A stretch of DNA of 64,000 nt from Pseudonocardia hierapolitana (GCF_007994075.1 NZ_VIWU01000001.1:3534001-3598000), one strand, 5' to 3'; counted from the first letter of the stretch, positions 18,866 through 29,195 are shown. Numbers and translations are program-made. The notes: generated from the letters alone by a model not told the origin.

Positions 18866-19591
18866 GTGCGGCCCATCAGAATGTCGCTCGTGAAGCGACT
18901 GCGCCCTGTCGACCTCGCCCGGGAGGTGGGCATCTCGACGCAGCAGGTGCGCAACTACGAGGCCGGGGGCATCCTCCCGCCCGCACCGCGCAGCGAGAGC
19001 GGCTACCGCAGCTACGGCCCGGAGCACCTCGAGGCGCTGCGCACCTTCCGGGCGCTGGTGCCGGGGTTCGGCATCGGCGCGGCCACGGCGATCATGCTCG
19101 CCGTCCACGACGGCGACCGGACACGAGCGCTCCGGTTGGTCGACGAAGGCCACGCGACCCTGCACGAGCAGCGGCTGGCCACCGAAGCCGCAGGCGAGGC
19201 CCTCGACGCGCTCGCGGTGCGGTTCCGCCCGGAACCGGAGCCCGGGCCGGCGCTGCGGGTAGGCGAGCTGGCGGCCCGGCTGCGGGTGCGCCCGTCGACG
19301 CTGCGGGTCTGGGACGCGGCCGGGCTGCTCACCCCCACCCGCGAGCGCGGCACGGCGTACCGCAGGTACGGGCCCGTCGAGGTCCGCGACGCGCGGATCA
19401 TCGCGATGCTGCGGCAGGGGCACTACGGTTTCGAGCAGATCAGGCCGGTGCTCGAGGGGCTGCGGCGCACGGGGAGCCCAGAGGCCCTGCGCGCCGCGGT
19501 GGCCGAACGACGCGCAGCGCACGACCGGCGGAGCCGCGACATGCTGCGCGGCGGGTCACTCCTGGACGCCTACCTCTCGCGGGAGGGCTGA
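18866..19591 (+). CDS. MerR-family regulator with two tandem MerR DNA-binding domains
   Basis: Transcription factor of unusual layout. The 241-residue product has one MerR winged helix at about residues 13-65 (PVDLAREVGISTQQVRNYEA, then GILPPAPRSESGYRSYGPEH). A second lies at about 130-190 (VGELAARLRVRPSTLRVWDA, then GLLTPTRERGTAYRRYG). They are linked by a ~65-residue helical stretch. Ordinary MerR proteins have one DNA-binding domain followed by a dimerization helix and sensor; here a second head replaces the sensor. GTG 18866 or ATG 18881 may start. It diverges from sigM and converges on the pseudokinase gene. Confidence 0.85.
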   Translation: MRPIRMSLVKRLRPVDLAREVGISTQQVRNYEAGGILPPAPRSESGYRSYGPEHLEALRTFRALVPGFGIGAATAIMLAVHDGDRTRALRLVDEGHATLHEQRLATEAAGEALDALAVRFRPEPEPGPALRVGELAARLRVRPSTLRVWDAAGLLTPTRERGTAYRRYGPVEVRDARIIAMLRQGHYGFEQIRPVLEGLRRTGSPEALRAAVAERRAAHDRRSRDMLRGGSLLDAYLSREG

Positions 19592-19616
19592 TCCTCCCCG
19601 CCTCCGGAGGGGAGGA
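19592..19616. terminator. Bidirectional hairpin between convergent stop codons
   Basis: TCCTCCCC (19592-19599) and GGGGAGGA (19609-19616) form a perfect 8-bp stem that exactly fills the gap between the stop codons of the MerR gene and the pseudokinase gene. No U-tract follows on either strand, so termination would be of the GC-hairpin type common in actinobacteria. Confidence 0.6.
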
Positions 19617-21356
19617 CTAGGCGCCGGCGCGGTGGAACTCGACCTCGCTGATCTCGCTCGAGTACGACGAGTCGTCCCCGGACAGCTTGGTGATCCACAG
19701 CAGCACGTGCTCGACGGGCTGGCTCCCGTCCAGCGACACCGGCGTGCGGCCGCTCCCCAGCGTGGCCTCGGTGATCTTCTCCGTCTCCGACAGCGGGGCG
19801 TCGGCCGACGGGGCCGAGCGGACCTCGATCACGGTGCCGCGGCTCCGCGACTCGATCGTGAGCTCGGACAGCTGCACCGCCGACGCGAACGACACCATGA
19901 TCCCGATGCCGGGGCGGTACACCGGGAACTGCTGGTAGTACGTGGAGGTGTTCCAGGCGGTGGCCGGATCGTGGTCGATGATCCGGGTGGCCCGCTCGGC
20001 GTTGTCGGGATCGCCGCCCTTGTCGTAGACCTCCACGGCGAGGCCGCCGACCGCCGGCCCGGCCGGCGCCGGTACGACCTGCGGCTGCCCCTGCTCGGGC
20101 TGGACCGGCTCGCCCTCGACGACGATCGGCGGACCGCCGCTCTCGACGAACATGTCGCCGAGCTGAACGCCGAGGTAGCCGAGGACCATGAGGACAGCGG
20201 CGCCGAGCGCCGTGAGCGCGATCGTCATCTTGCGGCGGCGCTGCGGGTCGGGAGGGCTGATGGTGCGGCCGCGGTCCTGCCAGACGTCCTCCGGCGAGGA
20301 CGGAACACCGTCGTGGGCCGGCGGGAACAGCGCCATCCTGTCGTCCTCGGCCACCACCTCGGTGAGCAGGCGCTGCACCGCTGCGGCGGTGTGGACGTGC
20401 CCCGGCGCGCCGTCGGGCCCGAGGGTGCCACTGGTGAGCGTGTCGAGCTCGACCGGCACGCCGGGCCGCAGCTCGGACGGGGGCAGCAGCGCCCCGCCCG
20501 CAGTGCGCTCCGCGGCGGCCAGCCCGGCGCGGGCGGCATCGGCGGAGGACAGCGGCCAGTGGCTGGTGAGCAGCGTGTAGAGCACGGCGCCGAGGCCGCG
20601 GACGTCGTCGGCAGGCGTGACGTCCGATCGGGGCATCGCGAAGCAGAGCTGGGCGCGGCCGTCCGGGGTGATCCGGACGCGCTGCGGGTGGTCGCAGCCG
20701 AGCACGAGGCCGTGCCGGTGGGCGGCCTCCGCGGCGGCGGCCAGCGGCGCGACGGCGCGGGCGGCGGCGAGCGGCTTGACCAGGCCGTCGGCCACCACCT
20801 CGCCCAGGCTGCGCCCGGGGACCCACTCGGTGACCGCGGCGCCCAGCACGTCGTCGGGCACGCTCGCGGCGCCCGGCGTGAGCACGTCGAGCAGCCGGGC
20901 GCAGCCGTTGTGCTCGAAGCTGCCGGAACGCAGCGCCCGCACCACCATCTGCTCCGCACGGGCCACGTCGGTCAGGTCGTCGTCGAACACCGCCCCGGGT
21001 GCCGGGCGCCGCAGCACGGTGACGGCGACGTCGCGGCGCAGGATCGTGTCCTCGGCCCGCCAGAACTCCGCGCACGCGGCGGGGTCGGTGCCGACGCGGG
21101 TGCGCAGCCGGTAGCGGCTTGCCAGCAGGCTGCCGGCGATGGTGCCCGACGGCACCGGCGGCACCGCGGGCGCGGTGGGGAGGTCGGTGGCCGGCGCGGT
21201 GCGCACCGTGGGCTGCTCGGCATCCTGCTCGGCCGGGCGGTCGTCCGTGCGTTGCTGTTCGGGGACGCGCGGTGCGGTGTCCCCCGGGGCGGCCGTGTCG
21301 TCGGCCGACTCGCCGGGCGCGGCGGCACCGGAAGGTGGGCTCGCCAACTCACTCAC
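19617..21356 (-). CDS. Pseudokinase with membrane helix and extracytoplasmic sugar-binding-like domain
   Basis: Counterpart of the C-terminal half of mycobacterial MviN (Rv3910), whose pseudokinase domain is phosphorylated by PknB and binds the FHA protein FhaA to restrain peptidoglycan export. From GTG 21356 (579 residues) it has a disordered N-terminus and a kinase-like domain at ~80-365. A membrane helix follows (TIALTALGAAVLMVLGYLGV), then a discoidin-like domain (IIDHDPATAWNTSTYYQQFP). Kinase residues are lost: the VAVK lysine reads VAVTVL, and HRD and DFG motifs are absent. It follows murJ by 55 bases as a separate gene, unlike the mycobacterial fusion. Confidence 0.85.
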   Translation of the reverse strand: MSELASPPSGAAAPGESADDTAAPGDTAPRVPEQQRTDDRPAEQDAEQPTVRTAPATDLPTAPAVPPVPSGTIAGSLLASRYRLRTRVGTDPAACAEFWRAEDTILRRDVAVTVLRRPAPGAVFDDDLTDVARAEQMVVRALRSGSFEHNGCARLLDVLTPGAASVPDDVLGAAVTEWVPGRSLGEVVADGLVKPLAAARAVAPLAAAAEAAHRHGLVLGCDHPQRVRITPDGRAQLCFAMPRSDVTPADDVRGLGAVLYTLLTSHWPLSSADAARAGLAAAERTAGGALLPPSELRPGVPVELDTLTSGTLGPDGAPGHVHTAAAVQRLLTEVVAEDDRMALFPPAHDGVPSSPEDVWQDRGRTISPPDPQRRRKMTIALTALGAAVLMVLGYLGVQLGDMFVESGGPPIVVEGEPVQPEQGQPQVVPAPAGPAVGGLAVEVYDKGGDPDNAERATRIIDHDPATAWNTSTYYQQFPVYRPGIGIMVSFASAVQLSELTIESRSRGTVIEVRSAPSADAPLSETEKITEATLGSGRTPVSLDGSQPVEHVLLWITKLSGDDSSYSSEISEVEFHRAGA

Positions 21357-21411
21357 CGCTCCGCCCTCCCCGGCATTCGCGAACCACACCTCGCCCGGGG
21401 CTGAGCCTACG

Positions 21412-23079
21412 TCAGCGGTGGTTGCCGCGCCGAGGCTTCCCCCTGTCGACGATCCGTTCGAGTCGCTTCAGGACGACACCGACCTCACGTACTCCTATCA
21501 GCCGCATGACCAGCACCGTTACCGGTCCACCCAGGACCACAGCGATACCCAGCTCGGCCCACGCCCTGGCGAGCGGGGCCAGCGTGGCGAGGGGGCCTGC
21601 GGCCAGCAGCGCGATCACCCCTGCGGCGAGCAGCATCCCCGCTGCGGCAGCCAGCACCACACGACCTGCTGTGGCGAGCACCACACCCGTCGGCACCCCG
21701 CCGAGCATTCGCCTCAGGATCAGCTGGCCGATCACCGCACCCACCACGAACGCGGCGCTGTTGGCGGCCGCGAGGCCGAGCACGACGTCCTCGGGGGCGA
21801 GCAACGCCGCGCAGGCGAGCATCAGCGGGATCTTCGTCGCCACTACGCAGAGCTGCACGAACGTCGCCGTGCGGTGGGCCGTGAGTGCGTAGAACACGCG
21901 CGCCTGCAGCATCGTGAAGGCGAAGGGCAGCAACCCGAACGCCGACACCGCGAGCGCGGCACCGAGCCGGGCGGCGCCGTCGAGGTTGCCCGGACGCAGG
22001 CCGAAGAGCGCGACGCCCACCGGGGTGCCGAACACCGTGAGCAGCACCGAGATCGGCACCAGCAGCACCGAGGCGAGCTTGCCGCCCAGCCCGAGGTCGG
22101 CCGCGACGTCGCCGGTGCGGCCCTCGGCCGCGGCCCGCGACATGCGCGGCATGAGCGCGGTGAGCAGCGACACCCCGAGCACGCCGTAGGGCACCTGCAG
22201 GAGCAGCCACGCGTTCGTGTAGATCGCGAACGCCCCGGCGTCGGACCCGGTGGCCACCCGCGTGGTGACGATCAGGCCGGCCTGCCCGATCAGCACGTAG
22301 GCCACCGCCCACGCGCCGAGGCCCGCCGCCTTCGTCAGGCGAGGATCCCAGCCCCACAGCGGGCGGTAGGAGAAGCCGACGCGGCGTGCGGCGGGCAACA
22401 GCACGAGCGTCTGCGCGGCGATCCCGAGCGTGGTGCCGACGCCCAGCACGAGCAGACGGGCGCCCTCGGGCACGACGAGGTAGACGCCCACCACGGCGAG
22501 CACGACGACGTTGTTCAGCACCGGTGCCCAGCCGAACGCGCCGAACGAGCCGCGGCTGTTGAGCACGGCGCCGAGCAGCGCCCCCAGGCCGTAGAAGAAG
22601 ATCTGCGGCAGGAGCATGTAGGCGAGCGTGGTGGCGAGCTGCGGGTCGGCCGTGGAGCTCGCCTGCCCGCCCAGGTAGAGCTGGGTCAACAGTGGCGCGG
22701 CGAGCATCCCGGCCGCAGTGGCGAGCAGCAGCGCCGCGCCGGCGATGGTGATCAGCTTGCGGGTGTAGGCATCGCCGCCGTCGGGATCCTCGCGCTGGGC
22801 CCTGACCAGCAGCGGGATCATCATGCTGCTCAGGGCGCCACCGATGAGCAGCTCGTAGACGATGTTGGGCAGGGTGTTGGACAGCGTGTAGGAGTCGTTG
22901 AGCACGGTGGCGCCGAGCACCGTGAACAGCGCGACCTGCCGCAGGAAGCCGGTGATCCGGCTGGCCAGGCTGCCCAGCGCCATCAGGCTGCTGGACCGGC
23001 CGAGCGACGGTTCGGCGCGCGGCGCGGGCACGATCGGGATCCGCTCGGTGATCGCGTCGTCCGGCGCCGGGTCGGTCAC
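21412..23079 (-). CDS. murJ: Lipid II flippase MurJ (MviN)
   Basis: Polytopic membrane protein that flips the peptidoglycan precursor lipid II. The 555-residue product from GTG 23079 has 14 predicted hydrophobic segments typical of the MATE/MOP superfamily, with the family block SRITGFLRQVALFTVLGA near the N-terminus and VPYGVLGVSLLTALMPRMSR midway. The start overlaps the DUF6049 stop (GTGA). Length matches stand-alone MurJ, so the mycobacterial C-terminal kinase extension is absent and is encoded next door. Operon order: Nudix, DUF6049, murJ, pseudokinase. Confidence 0.94.
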   Translation of the reverse strand: MTDPAPDDAITERIPIVPAPRAEPSLGRSSSLMALGSLASRITGFLRQVALFTVLGATVLNDSYTLSNTLPNIVYELLIGGALSSMMIPLLVRAQREDPDGGDAYTRKLITIAGAALLLATAAGMLAAPLLTQLYLGGQASSTADPQLATTLAYMLLPQIFFYGLGALLGAVLNSRGSFGAFGWAPVLNNVVVLAVVGVYLVVPEGARLLVLGVGTTLGIAAQTLVLLPAARRVGFSYRPLWGWDPRLTKAAGLGAWAVAYVLIGQAGLIVTTRVATGSDAGAFAIYTNAWLLLQVPYGVLGVSLLTALMPRMSRAAAEGRTGDVAADLGLGGKLASVLLVPISVLLTVFGTPVGVALFGLRPGNLDGAARLGAALAVSAFGLLPFAFTMLQARVFYALTAHRTATFVQLCVVATKIPLMLACAALLAPEDVVLGLAAANSAAFVVGAVIGQLILRRMLGGVPTGVVLATAGRVVLAAAAGMLLAAGVIALLAAGPLATLAPLARAWAELGIAVVLGGPVTVLVMRLIGVREVGVVLKRLERIVDRGKPRRGNHR

Positions 23080-25514
23080 GGGCTCGGGACGCGCGGCGGG
23101 CCAGGGGGCGGGCGCTCGCCGCGGTGCCGCACCGCCGGGAGGCGGTCCGTGACGGCCAGCGGGTCCGGGAACGGGTCGCCGGTGTGGTGGGAACGCGGGC
23201 CCGGCGGCGCCTCCGGGAGGGGCGGCGGGGGCGGGCCCGATCCGGGCGGTGGGTTCCGTGGTTCCCCACGGATCCGGCGCACGATCCGATGGCCGGCCAG
23301 CACCACGAGGAGGATGCCCGCGCTCGCCGTCAACCACACCGTGATGGTGCCGTAGGCGGTGGAGCGCACCCGCAACCGGCTCGGCTGCCCGAGCAGTTCG
23401 CCGTCGGGTGTACGCACCGCCGCCTGCACGCTGAACTGACCGGACCTGATCACCTCCGCGCTCACGCGCACCTGGCGCCTGCCCAGCGGAGGCACCTCCT
23501 GCGGCTCGATGGGGGCCACGCGCAGGCCGGAGGAGGGCAGGATCTCCACGTCCACCCGCATGGTGACCGGGAGGCCGTTCGCCACCGTGATCAGGATCGG
23601 CGCGTCCGACGTGCCGAGCGAGTACGGGCCGGGCGGCTCGAGCACGCGGATCGAGCCCCGGAGCACCGCCACCCGGTCGGCCATCTCCGTCGCGGCGGAT
23701 TCGGCGGCCTCCGGACGGGTCCGCCACGCCGACGACAGCGGACGCAGGAGACCGCGCCGCAGGGGCGTGAAGGCCTCCTCCGGGCTCACGCCGACGCCGG
23801 AGTTCGGTACGGCGGCGGAGGCCAGATCCGCGATGTCCGCGGCGGTGGTGCGGAGCGTGTCGACCGCGGGCCCGGTCACCTCACGGCCCCCGACGTGCAA
23901 CGGGTAGATGATCGGTAGCGCCGCCGCACCCGTCGGCGGCCCGACGGCCAGTACGCCGTCGAGCCCGCGCGGCACGATCCGCCCGACGTCGAGCAGCTGG
24001 TCCACGGCGCCGAACAGCGCGTCCGCGGCGGGACCGTCGGCCGTCCACTGGTGCGGCGGGGCGAGCACGAGCGGCCCACCCGCGGGCGCCGCGACGTCCC
24101 CCGGCTCCTGGGTGCGGAACGCGAGCGCGCCGATGAGGTCCTGGGTGGAGAGCGGGCTCGCGGTGCCTGCCGGGCTGACCGACGGGGCCGAGCCGCTGCG
24201 CACCGCACCCAGGTCTCCGCCGGGTACGTCCGGGAGGCCGGCCGCCGCCCGGGTGAGCAGCGGATCGGTCAGCACCGTGAACTGGGCGCGCTGCCCACCC
24301 GCGATCGGGAGAACGCCCGAGTTGCGCGTCGTCCGCCCTTGCTCGACGGCGTCCGCCGCGAGCAGCAGCGAACGGCCCTCCGCCCTGGCGGCCATCGCGA
24401 GCGTCTCGTCGTCGACCGCGCCTTCGACCGGCCAGGTGACGTCCGGCACGACCTGTGTCTGGAGGATCTCCTGCAGCACCTGCCGGCCGTCGGTGATCGC
24501 CGAGGTGGCGAGATCGGCCATGCCGGCCCGCGTGAGCGCGACCAGATCGGCGTCGGCGTACGGCAGCGCGACCACGCAGCCCTCACGCGCCACCGACGCG
24601 AGCTGGTCGAGCCACTGGCCCGCCACCGCCCCGCCGGTGCCCGGCACCGGGTTGCCGTCCGGACCGACGACCCGGTAGCCGTTCGGGCTCCGCATCAGGG
24701 CCGCGGTCTCCACCAGGTCCGGGTCGACCGCGAGGCACGTCGCCTCGCGCACCCGGGAATCCGCGGGCGCGTTGCGGGCGAGCGCGGCGACGAGCCCGCC
24801 GAGGCGCCCGTCGGGAGCGAAGGAGGCCGCCAGGTAGTCGTCGGTGAGCAGCGTGGGCTCACCTGGGACCGTGGCGAGCCGGCGCGGGGTGTCGGCGATC
24901 GGAACGAGCAGCGCGAACGGGGTGGCCCCGCCGGTGGTGGCCGGCGGCACCTGGTCGGGAGAGGCCGGGTCCGGCGGCAGCGACAGCACCGGGAGGAGCA
25001 TCCGCGCCGCGGCGAGCCGCGCGCGCGCCCCGTCCCCCGGCGACCCGTTGACGTTCACGAGCAGCTCGTGCACACCGGTGGCGTTCAGCGCGAGGCTGGT
25101 CTCGGGTGATCCGCGCAGCGGGAGGGTCAGCCGTACGGGCAGCTGCGCACCGGGCGCGAGCTCGCCCGGGAGCGGCATGAACTGGGGGGTGACCGCGTCG
25201 GTACGGGCCGTGCCGTCCAGCGCGTCCCGCAGCGCACCCTCCGTCTCGAGCGGGTTGCCGCGCTGCACCCGGATCGTCAGGTCGCGCACCGGGACCTCGC
25301 CGGTGTTGGTGAGCGTGCCGACCACCACGAGGTCGCGGGTCCCGCCGGTCGTGACCACCCGTGGGGACATCTCCTGGAGCTCCAGCCGCAGCGGACCGTC
25401 CGCCACCTGCCCCGGTGCCGCGGGAGCCGCGGCCGCACCGGGGACCGGGCCGGGGCCGAACAGCCCGGCCAGCGTCAGCAGGGTGATCGCGACAAGGGTC
25501 GCGACCGGCTTCAC
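23076..25514 (-). CDS. DUF6049 family secreted, membrane-anchored protein
   Basis: Envelope protein of unknown function that is a constant neighbour of murJ in actinobacteria (Rv3909-like). The 812-residue product from GTG 25514 has a signal peptide ([20 protein letters not shown]). A long extracytoplasmic region follows, with an Ig-like N-terminal part ([20 protein letters not shown]) and a C-terminal Ig-like part. One membrane helix near residue 720 ([19 protein letters not shown]) precedes a basic proline-rich cytosolic tail. Start and stop overlap both neighbours by four bases, so it is translated with mutT-like and murJ genes. A role in lipid II export or wall assembly is an inference from context. 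Confidence 0.85.
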   Translation of the reverse strand: MKPVATLVAITLLTLAGLFGPGPVPGAAAAPAAPGQVADGPLRLELQEMSPRVVTTGGTRDLVVVGTLTNTGEVPVRDLTIRVQRGNPLETEGALRDALDGTARTDAVTPQFMPLPGELAPGAQLPVRLTLPLRGSPETSLALNATGVHELLVNVNGSPGDGARARLAAARMLLPVLSLPPDPASPDQVPPATTGGATPFALLVPIADTPRRLATVPGEPTLLTDDYLAASFAPDGRLGGLVAALARNAPADSRVREATCLAVDPDLVETAALMRSPNGYRVVGPDGNPVPGTGGAVAGQWLDQLASVAREGCVVALPYADADLVALTRAGMADLATSAITDGRQVLQEILQTQVVPDVTWPVEGAVDDETLAMAARAEGRSLLLAADAVEQGRTTRNSGVLPIAGGQRAQFTVLTDPLLTRAAAGLPDVPGGDLGAVRSGSAPSVSPAGTASPLSTQDLIGALAFRTQEPGDVAAPAGGPLVLAPPHQWTADGPAADALFGAVDQLLDVGRIVPRGLDGVLAVGPPTGAAALPIIYPLHVGGREVTGPAVDTLRTTAADIADLASAAVPNSGVGVSPEEAFTPLRRGLLRPLSSAWRTRPEAAESAATEMADRVAVLRGSIRVLEPPGPYSLGTSDAPILITVANGLPVTMRVDVEILPSSGLRVAPIEPQEVPPLGRRQVRVSAEVIRSGQFSVQAAVRTPDGELLGQPSRLRVRSTAYGTITVWLTASAGILLVVLAGHRIVRRIRGEPRNPPPGSGPPPPPLPEAPPGPRSHHTGDPFPDPLAVTDRLPAVRHRGERPPPGPPRVPSP

Positions 25515-26005
25515 GCGGACTCCTCCAGCAGCTCGGTGGCTCGCCTGATCAAGCGGCGTTCGTCGGCGTAGGCGAGGCGGTCCTCGAGCTCGTCGAGCGG
25601 CACCCACGCCACCTCGGCGACCTCGACGTCGTCGTCGGACAGCTCCCCGCCGAGCGCCTGCAGCAGGAAGTGGTGGACCGTCTTGTGGACGCGGCGGTCC
25701 TCGGCGACGAACCAGAAGTCGATCGTGCCGAGCGGTGCGACCACGCGGCCGATGATGCCGGTCTCCTCCTCGACCTCGCGCACCGCCGCCTCCTCGGCCG
25801 TCTCACCGGCCTCGATGTGGCCCTTGGGCAGCGACCACAGCAGACGCCCCCTGCGGTCGAGGCGGCCGATCACCGCGGCCGCGCCGGTGGCGTGGTCGAC
25901 GACGAGCCCGCCGGCCGACGTCTCGTCGACCGTGCGCAGCCGTCTGCGGCGTTCGGCCGGACGACCCCCGCGACGCCCCCCGGAGCGGCCGCGGGATGAG
26001 GACAT
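25511..26005 (-). CDS. Nudix hydrolase (MutT4-type)
   Basis: Hydrolase of nucleoside diphosphate derivatives. The 164-residue product from ATG 26005 begins with a basic arginine-rich tail, then the Nudix fold with the box [20 protein letters not shown] followed by TGI, which keeps all metal-binding glutamates. It corresponds by position to mutT4 (Rv3908) between pcnA and DUF6049. It diverges from pcnA and heads the murJ operon. Substrate is not predictable from sequence. Confidence 0.9.
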   Translation of the reverse strand: MSSSRGRSGGRRGGRPAERRRRLRTVDETSAGGLVVDHATGAAAVIGRLDRRGRLLWSLPKGHIEAGETAEEAAVREVEEETGIIGRVVAPLGTIDFWFVAEDRRVHKTVHHFLLQALGGELSDDDVEVAEVAWVPLDELEDRLAYADERRLIRRATELLEESA

Positions 26006-26136
26006 GTGGGGATCGTAACGAGCGCGGGGCGTTGAACGCCGCCGCGAGCCGCGTGCCGTGTCCCGGCCGAACGGCGTCCGCTGCGCCCCCGCCCGCTCGC
26101 CACCCCGTCCTCGTCGCCCCCCTCGACGGCTACGCA

Positions 26137-26150
26137 TAGACTGGCGCGCC
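26137..26150 (+). promoter_or_regulatory. Likely leaderless promoter of pcnA
   Basis: TAGACT at 26137-26142 matches the TANNNT -10 element and lies eight bases before the GTG start codon of pcnA, with no ribosome binding site between. The arrangement implies that transcription starts at or next to the start codon. Confidence 0.5.
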
Positions 26151-27611
26151 GTGTCTGCACCCGCCACGGCATCCGGCGCCGCGCCCCCCGAGCTTCTCCG
26201 AGCCCAGGAGAATGCGGTCGTGCAGATGGTCACGGTCGGCCCCGTCGCCGAGGAGCTCGCAAGCCGGTTCGCCGATGCCGGCCACCGGCTCTACCTGGTC
26301 GGCGGCAGCGTCCGGGACGCGCTCATCGGCCGCGAGGTGTCCGACCTGGACTTCACCACGGACGCCCGGCCCGAGGAGATCCTCGACGTCGTCCGCGGCT
26401 GGACCGACGCCGTCTGGGACACCGGCATCGCCTTCGGCACGGTCGGGGCCCGCAAGCGCGGCACCACCGTCGAGATCACGACGTTCCGCGCCGACGCCTA
26501 CGACCGCGTCTCCCGAAACCCGATCGTGCGTTTCGGTGACTCGATCGAGGACGACCTCGTGCGGCGGGACTTCACCGTCAACGCGATGGCGGTGGAGCTC
26601 ACCGGCCCGGAGCGGCGGTTCGTCGACCCGTACGGCGGGCTCGCCGCGCTCTCCGCCGGCACCCTCGACACGCCCGCCGCCCCGGAGGACTCCTTCGCCG
26701 ACGACCCGCTGCGGATGCTGCGGGCCGCCCGGTTCGTCTCGCAGCTCGGACTCACCCCGGCTCAGCGGGTTGTCGTCGCAATGACGAACATGGCGGACGA
26801 GCTGGACCGCATCACGCGCGAGCGCGTGCAGGCCGAGCTCAGCAAGCTGATCCTCGGCACGCACCCGCGGCGCGCCATCGAGCTGATGGTCGACACCGGG
26901 CTGTGCGAGCACGTGCTCCCCGAGGTCCCCGCCATGCGGCTCGCGATCGACGAGCACATGCAGCACAAGGACGTCTACACGCACTCTCTCGTGGTCATGG
27001 AGCAGGCGATCGACCGCGAGACCGACGGACCCGACCTCGTGCTGCGGCTCGCCGCGCTGCTGCACGACATCGGCAAGCCCGACACGCGGCGCAAGGAGCC
27101 GGACGGCCGCGTGAGCTTCCACCACCACGAGGTGGTCGGGGCGAAGATGGTGCGCAGGCGGCTGCGTGAGCTGAAGTACCCCAAGGCGATCGTGGACGAC
27201 GTCGCCCAGCTCGTGTTCCTGCACCTGCGCTTCCACGGCTACTCGGGCGGCGAGTGGACCGACTCCGCGGTCCGCCGCTACGTCACCGACGCAGGCCCGC
27301 TGCTCGAGCGGCTGCACAAGCTCGTGCGCTCGGACTGCACCACCCGCAACCGCAGGCGGGCCGCTGCGCTGCAGCGCAGCTACGACTCGCTCGAGGAGCG
27401 GATCGCCAGCCTGCGCGAGAAGGAGGCGCTCGACGCCATCCGGCCCGACCTGGACGGGAACGAGATCATGCGGCTGCTGGGCGTCCCACCGGGCCCGCAG
27501 GTCGGCAGGGCCTACAAGCACCTGCTGGCCCTGCGCATGGAGCGCGGTCCGCTCTCCCGCGAGGAGGCGGAAGCCGAGCTGCGCGCGTGGGCGGCCGACA
27601 ATCTGGGCTGA
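26151..27611 (+). CDS. pcnA: CCA tRNA nucleotidyltransferase / polyA polymerase family
   Basis: Adds or repairs the CCA end of tRNAs. The 486-residue product has the class II nucleotidyltransferase head ([24 protein letters not shown] catalytic aspartates), the [10 protein letters not shown] motif, and RNA-binding head region [20 protein letters not shown]-terminal HD domain ([27 protein letters not shown]) follows, typical of the actinobacterial form. It starts at GTG 26151 directly after a -10 element and diverges from the Nudix gene. Confidence 0.95.
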   Translation: MSAPATASGAAPPELLRAQENAVVQMVTVGPVAEELASRFADAGHRLYLVGGSVRDALIGREVSDLDFTTDARPEEILDVVRGWTDAVWDTGIAFGTVGARKRGTTVEITTFRADAYDRVSRNPIVRFGDSIEDDLVRRDFTVNAMAVELTGPERRFVDPYGGLAALSAGTLDTPAAPEDSFADDPLRMLRAARFVSQLGLTPAQRVVVAMTNMADELDRITRERVQAELSKLILGTHPRRAIELMVDTGLCEHVLPEVPAMRLAIDEHMQHKDVYTHSLVVMEQAIDRETDGPDLVLRLAALLHDIGKPDTRRKEPDGRVSFHHHEVVGAKMVRRRLRELKYPKAIVDDVAQLVFLHLRFHGYSGGEWTDSAVRRYVTDAGPLLERLHKLVRSDCTTRNRRRAAALQRSYDSLEERIASLREKEALDAIRPDLDGNEIMRLLGVPPGPQVGRAYKHLLALRMERGPLSREEAEAELRAWAADNLG

Positions 27612-27794
27612 GCGCGTCCGCACGCGGGCGAGTTGGCCGCCGTCGCGCGCGGGGTGCCGGGAACGGCGCGCCCGAGCCGCGCATTACATGATCAAGTCGA
27701 AAACACGGGTCTCGGATCGGGGTCGAACACCCATGGTGTCGACATGATCATGCACATCATGGGTCCGGAGCCCTCCGGGCCCTGACGCTGAAAG
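27612..27794. other. Spacer between convergent pcnA and MFS genes
   Basis: No gene is seen in these 183 bases. GGGTCCGGAG...CTCCGGGCCC (about 27759-27782) forms a compact hairpin that could stop transcription of both converging genes. ATGATC words recur three times nearby (27688, 27743 and the complementary half at 27750). In the standard mycobacterial order the two genes flanking this spacer lie on opposite arms of the chromosome. Confidence 0.4.
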
Positions 27795-29153
27795 TCAGGA
27801 AAGTGGCTTCGCTGACATCGCGTCGAGCCGGCGGCCGCGGCGCAGCTGCATGTCGTGGCCCAGGTAGCCGAGCACGTACAGCAGGGCGGCCGTGCCGAAC
27901 AGCCACGGCGCGGCACCGTCCGGCGGGCTGAGCAGGGCAGCCGCGGCCACCGCCAGTACGTACCCGAGGTTGAACACGATGTCGTAGAGGGCGAACACCC
28001 GCCCGAGCACTTCGTCGCGCACCTCGCCCTGCACGGCGGCGTCGGCGCAGAGCTTCACGATCTGGCCGGTGAGCCCCAGTACGAACGCGGCCACCATCAC
28101 GATGGGCAGCGAGAGCAGCGCGGCAAGGGTGAGCTGCGTGACCGTGGCGACCACGAGCGACACCCGCACCGTGCGCGGCCGTCCCCACCTGCGCACCATC
28201 CACGGGGCGAGCAGCGCCGCCGTGCCCAGCCCGGCCGCGGCGAGCACGACCGCCTCGCCCAGGCCGGCCATGCCGGCGCGCAGCGGGCCGGCATCGGTGA
28301 AGGCGTAGCGGAACAGCAGCAGCGAGAGCAGCGTCGAGACGCCGAACGCGAGCCGGTGCGTCCCCAGCGCCAGGAACGACGCCGCCACCGACGGGGTGGC
28401 GATCGTCGCCCGTGCCCCGTCGGCGAAACCGTGCAGCACGCTGCCCGCCGTCGACCGGCGGCCATCGGTGCGGTCGGGTCCGAGCCTGCCGCGGCGGAAC
28501 CCGGCCGCCAGCACCGCCGCCGTCAACGAGCCGGCGATCCCGATCAGCGTCACCGCGCCCGAGCCCGCGTCGCCCGTGCCGACGAGCTCGCGCAGCCCGA
28601 TCGCCGTCGCCCCGCCGATGGCGGCTGTCGCGGCGCCCGCGGTGACGGCGAAGGTGTTGGCCTCCACCAGGTGCCGGCGCGGCACGACGTGGGGCAGTGC
28701 GACCGACAGCGCGGCGAGCACGAACCGGTTCACCCCGGCCGCGGCCAGTGCGGGCAGGTACAGCGCCACGCCGGACGCGCCGGACATCACCACGGCCGCG
28801 ACGACCACCACGAGCGCCGCGCGGACGACGTTGGCACCCATGAGAACCCGCTTGCGGTCCCAGCGGTCGATGAGCGCGCCCGCGAACGGCCCGATCAGCG
28901 AGTACGGCAGCAGCAGCACGGCGAGCCCGGCCGCCACGGCGATCGGGTCGGCCTGCCGCTCCGGGTTGAACAGCACGGCCCCGCCCAGCGCGGCCTGGAA
29001 CATGCCGTCGCCCCACTGCGTGGCGAAGCGCACGGCCAGCAGCCGGCGGAAGCCCCGGGTGCGCACTAGCCGGACGAGGCCGAGGCGCACGTGCGGCGTC
29101 GCGCCGGAGACCTCGGCGGCGGCGGACGGCAGCCCGGGTCCCGATGACGGCAC
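27795..29153 (-). CDS. Major facilitator superfamily transporter
   Basis: Twelve-helix membrane transporter, probably a drug or metabolite exporter. The 452-residue product from GTG 29153 contains the MFS loop motif ALIDRWDRKRVLMGANVVRA between helices 2 and 3. Its C-terminal half has a related loop and the GEVRDEVLGRVFALYDIVFN block common to MFS-3 type permeases. Substrate is unknown. The neighbouring YqgE gene diverges 42 bases away, the same pair as Rv0037c-Rv0038 in mycobacteria. Confidence 0.85.
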   Translation of the reverse strand: MPSSGPGLPSAAAEVSGATPHVRLGLVRLVRTRGFRRLLAVRFATQWGDGMFQAALGGAVLFNPERQADPIAVAAGLAVLLLPYSLIGPFAGALIDRWDRKRVLMGANVVRAALVVVVAAVVMSGASGVALYLPALAAAGVNRFVLAALSVALPHVVPRRHLVEANTFAVTAGAATAAIGGATAIGLRELVGTGDAGSGAVTLIGIAGSLTAAVLAAGFRRGRLGPDRTDGRRSTAGSVLHGFADGARATIATPSVAASFLALGTHRLAFGVSTLLSLLLFRYAFTDAGPLRAGMAGLGEAVVLAAAGLGTAALLAPWMVRRWGRPRTVRVSLVVATVTQLTLAALLSLPIVMVAAFVLGLTGQIVKLCADAAVQGEVRDEVLGRVFALYDIVFNLGYVLAVAAAALLSPPDGAAPWLFGTAALLYVLGYLGHDMQLRRGRRLDAMSAKPLS

Positions 29154-29195
29154 GGCTGGAGGCTACTGCGCCGAGCGGGGTGCGACGATGGGCGC

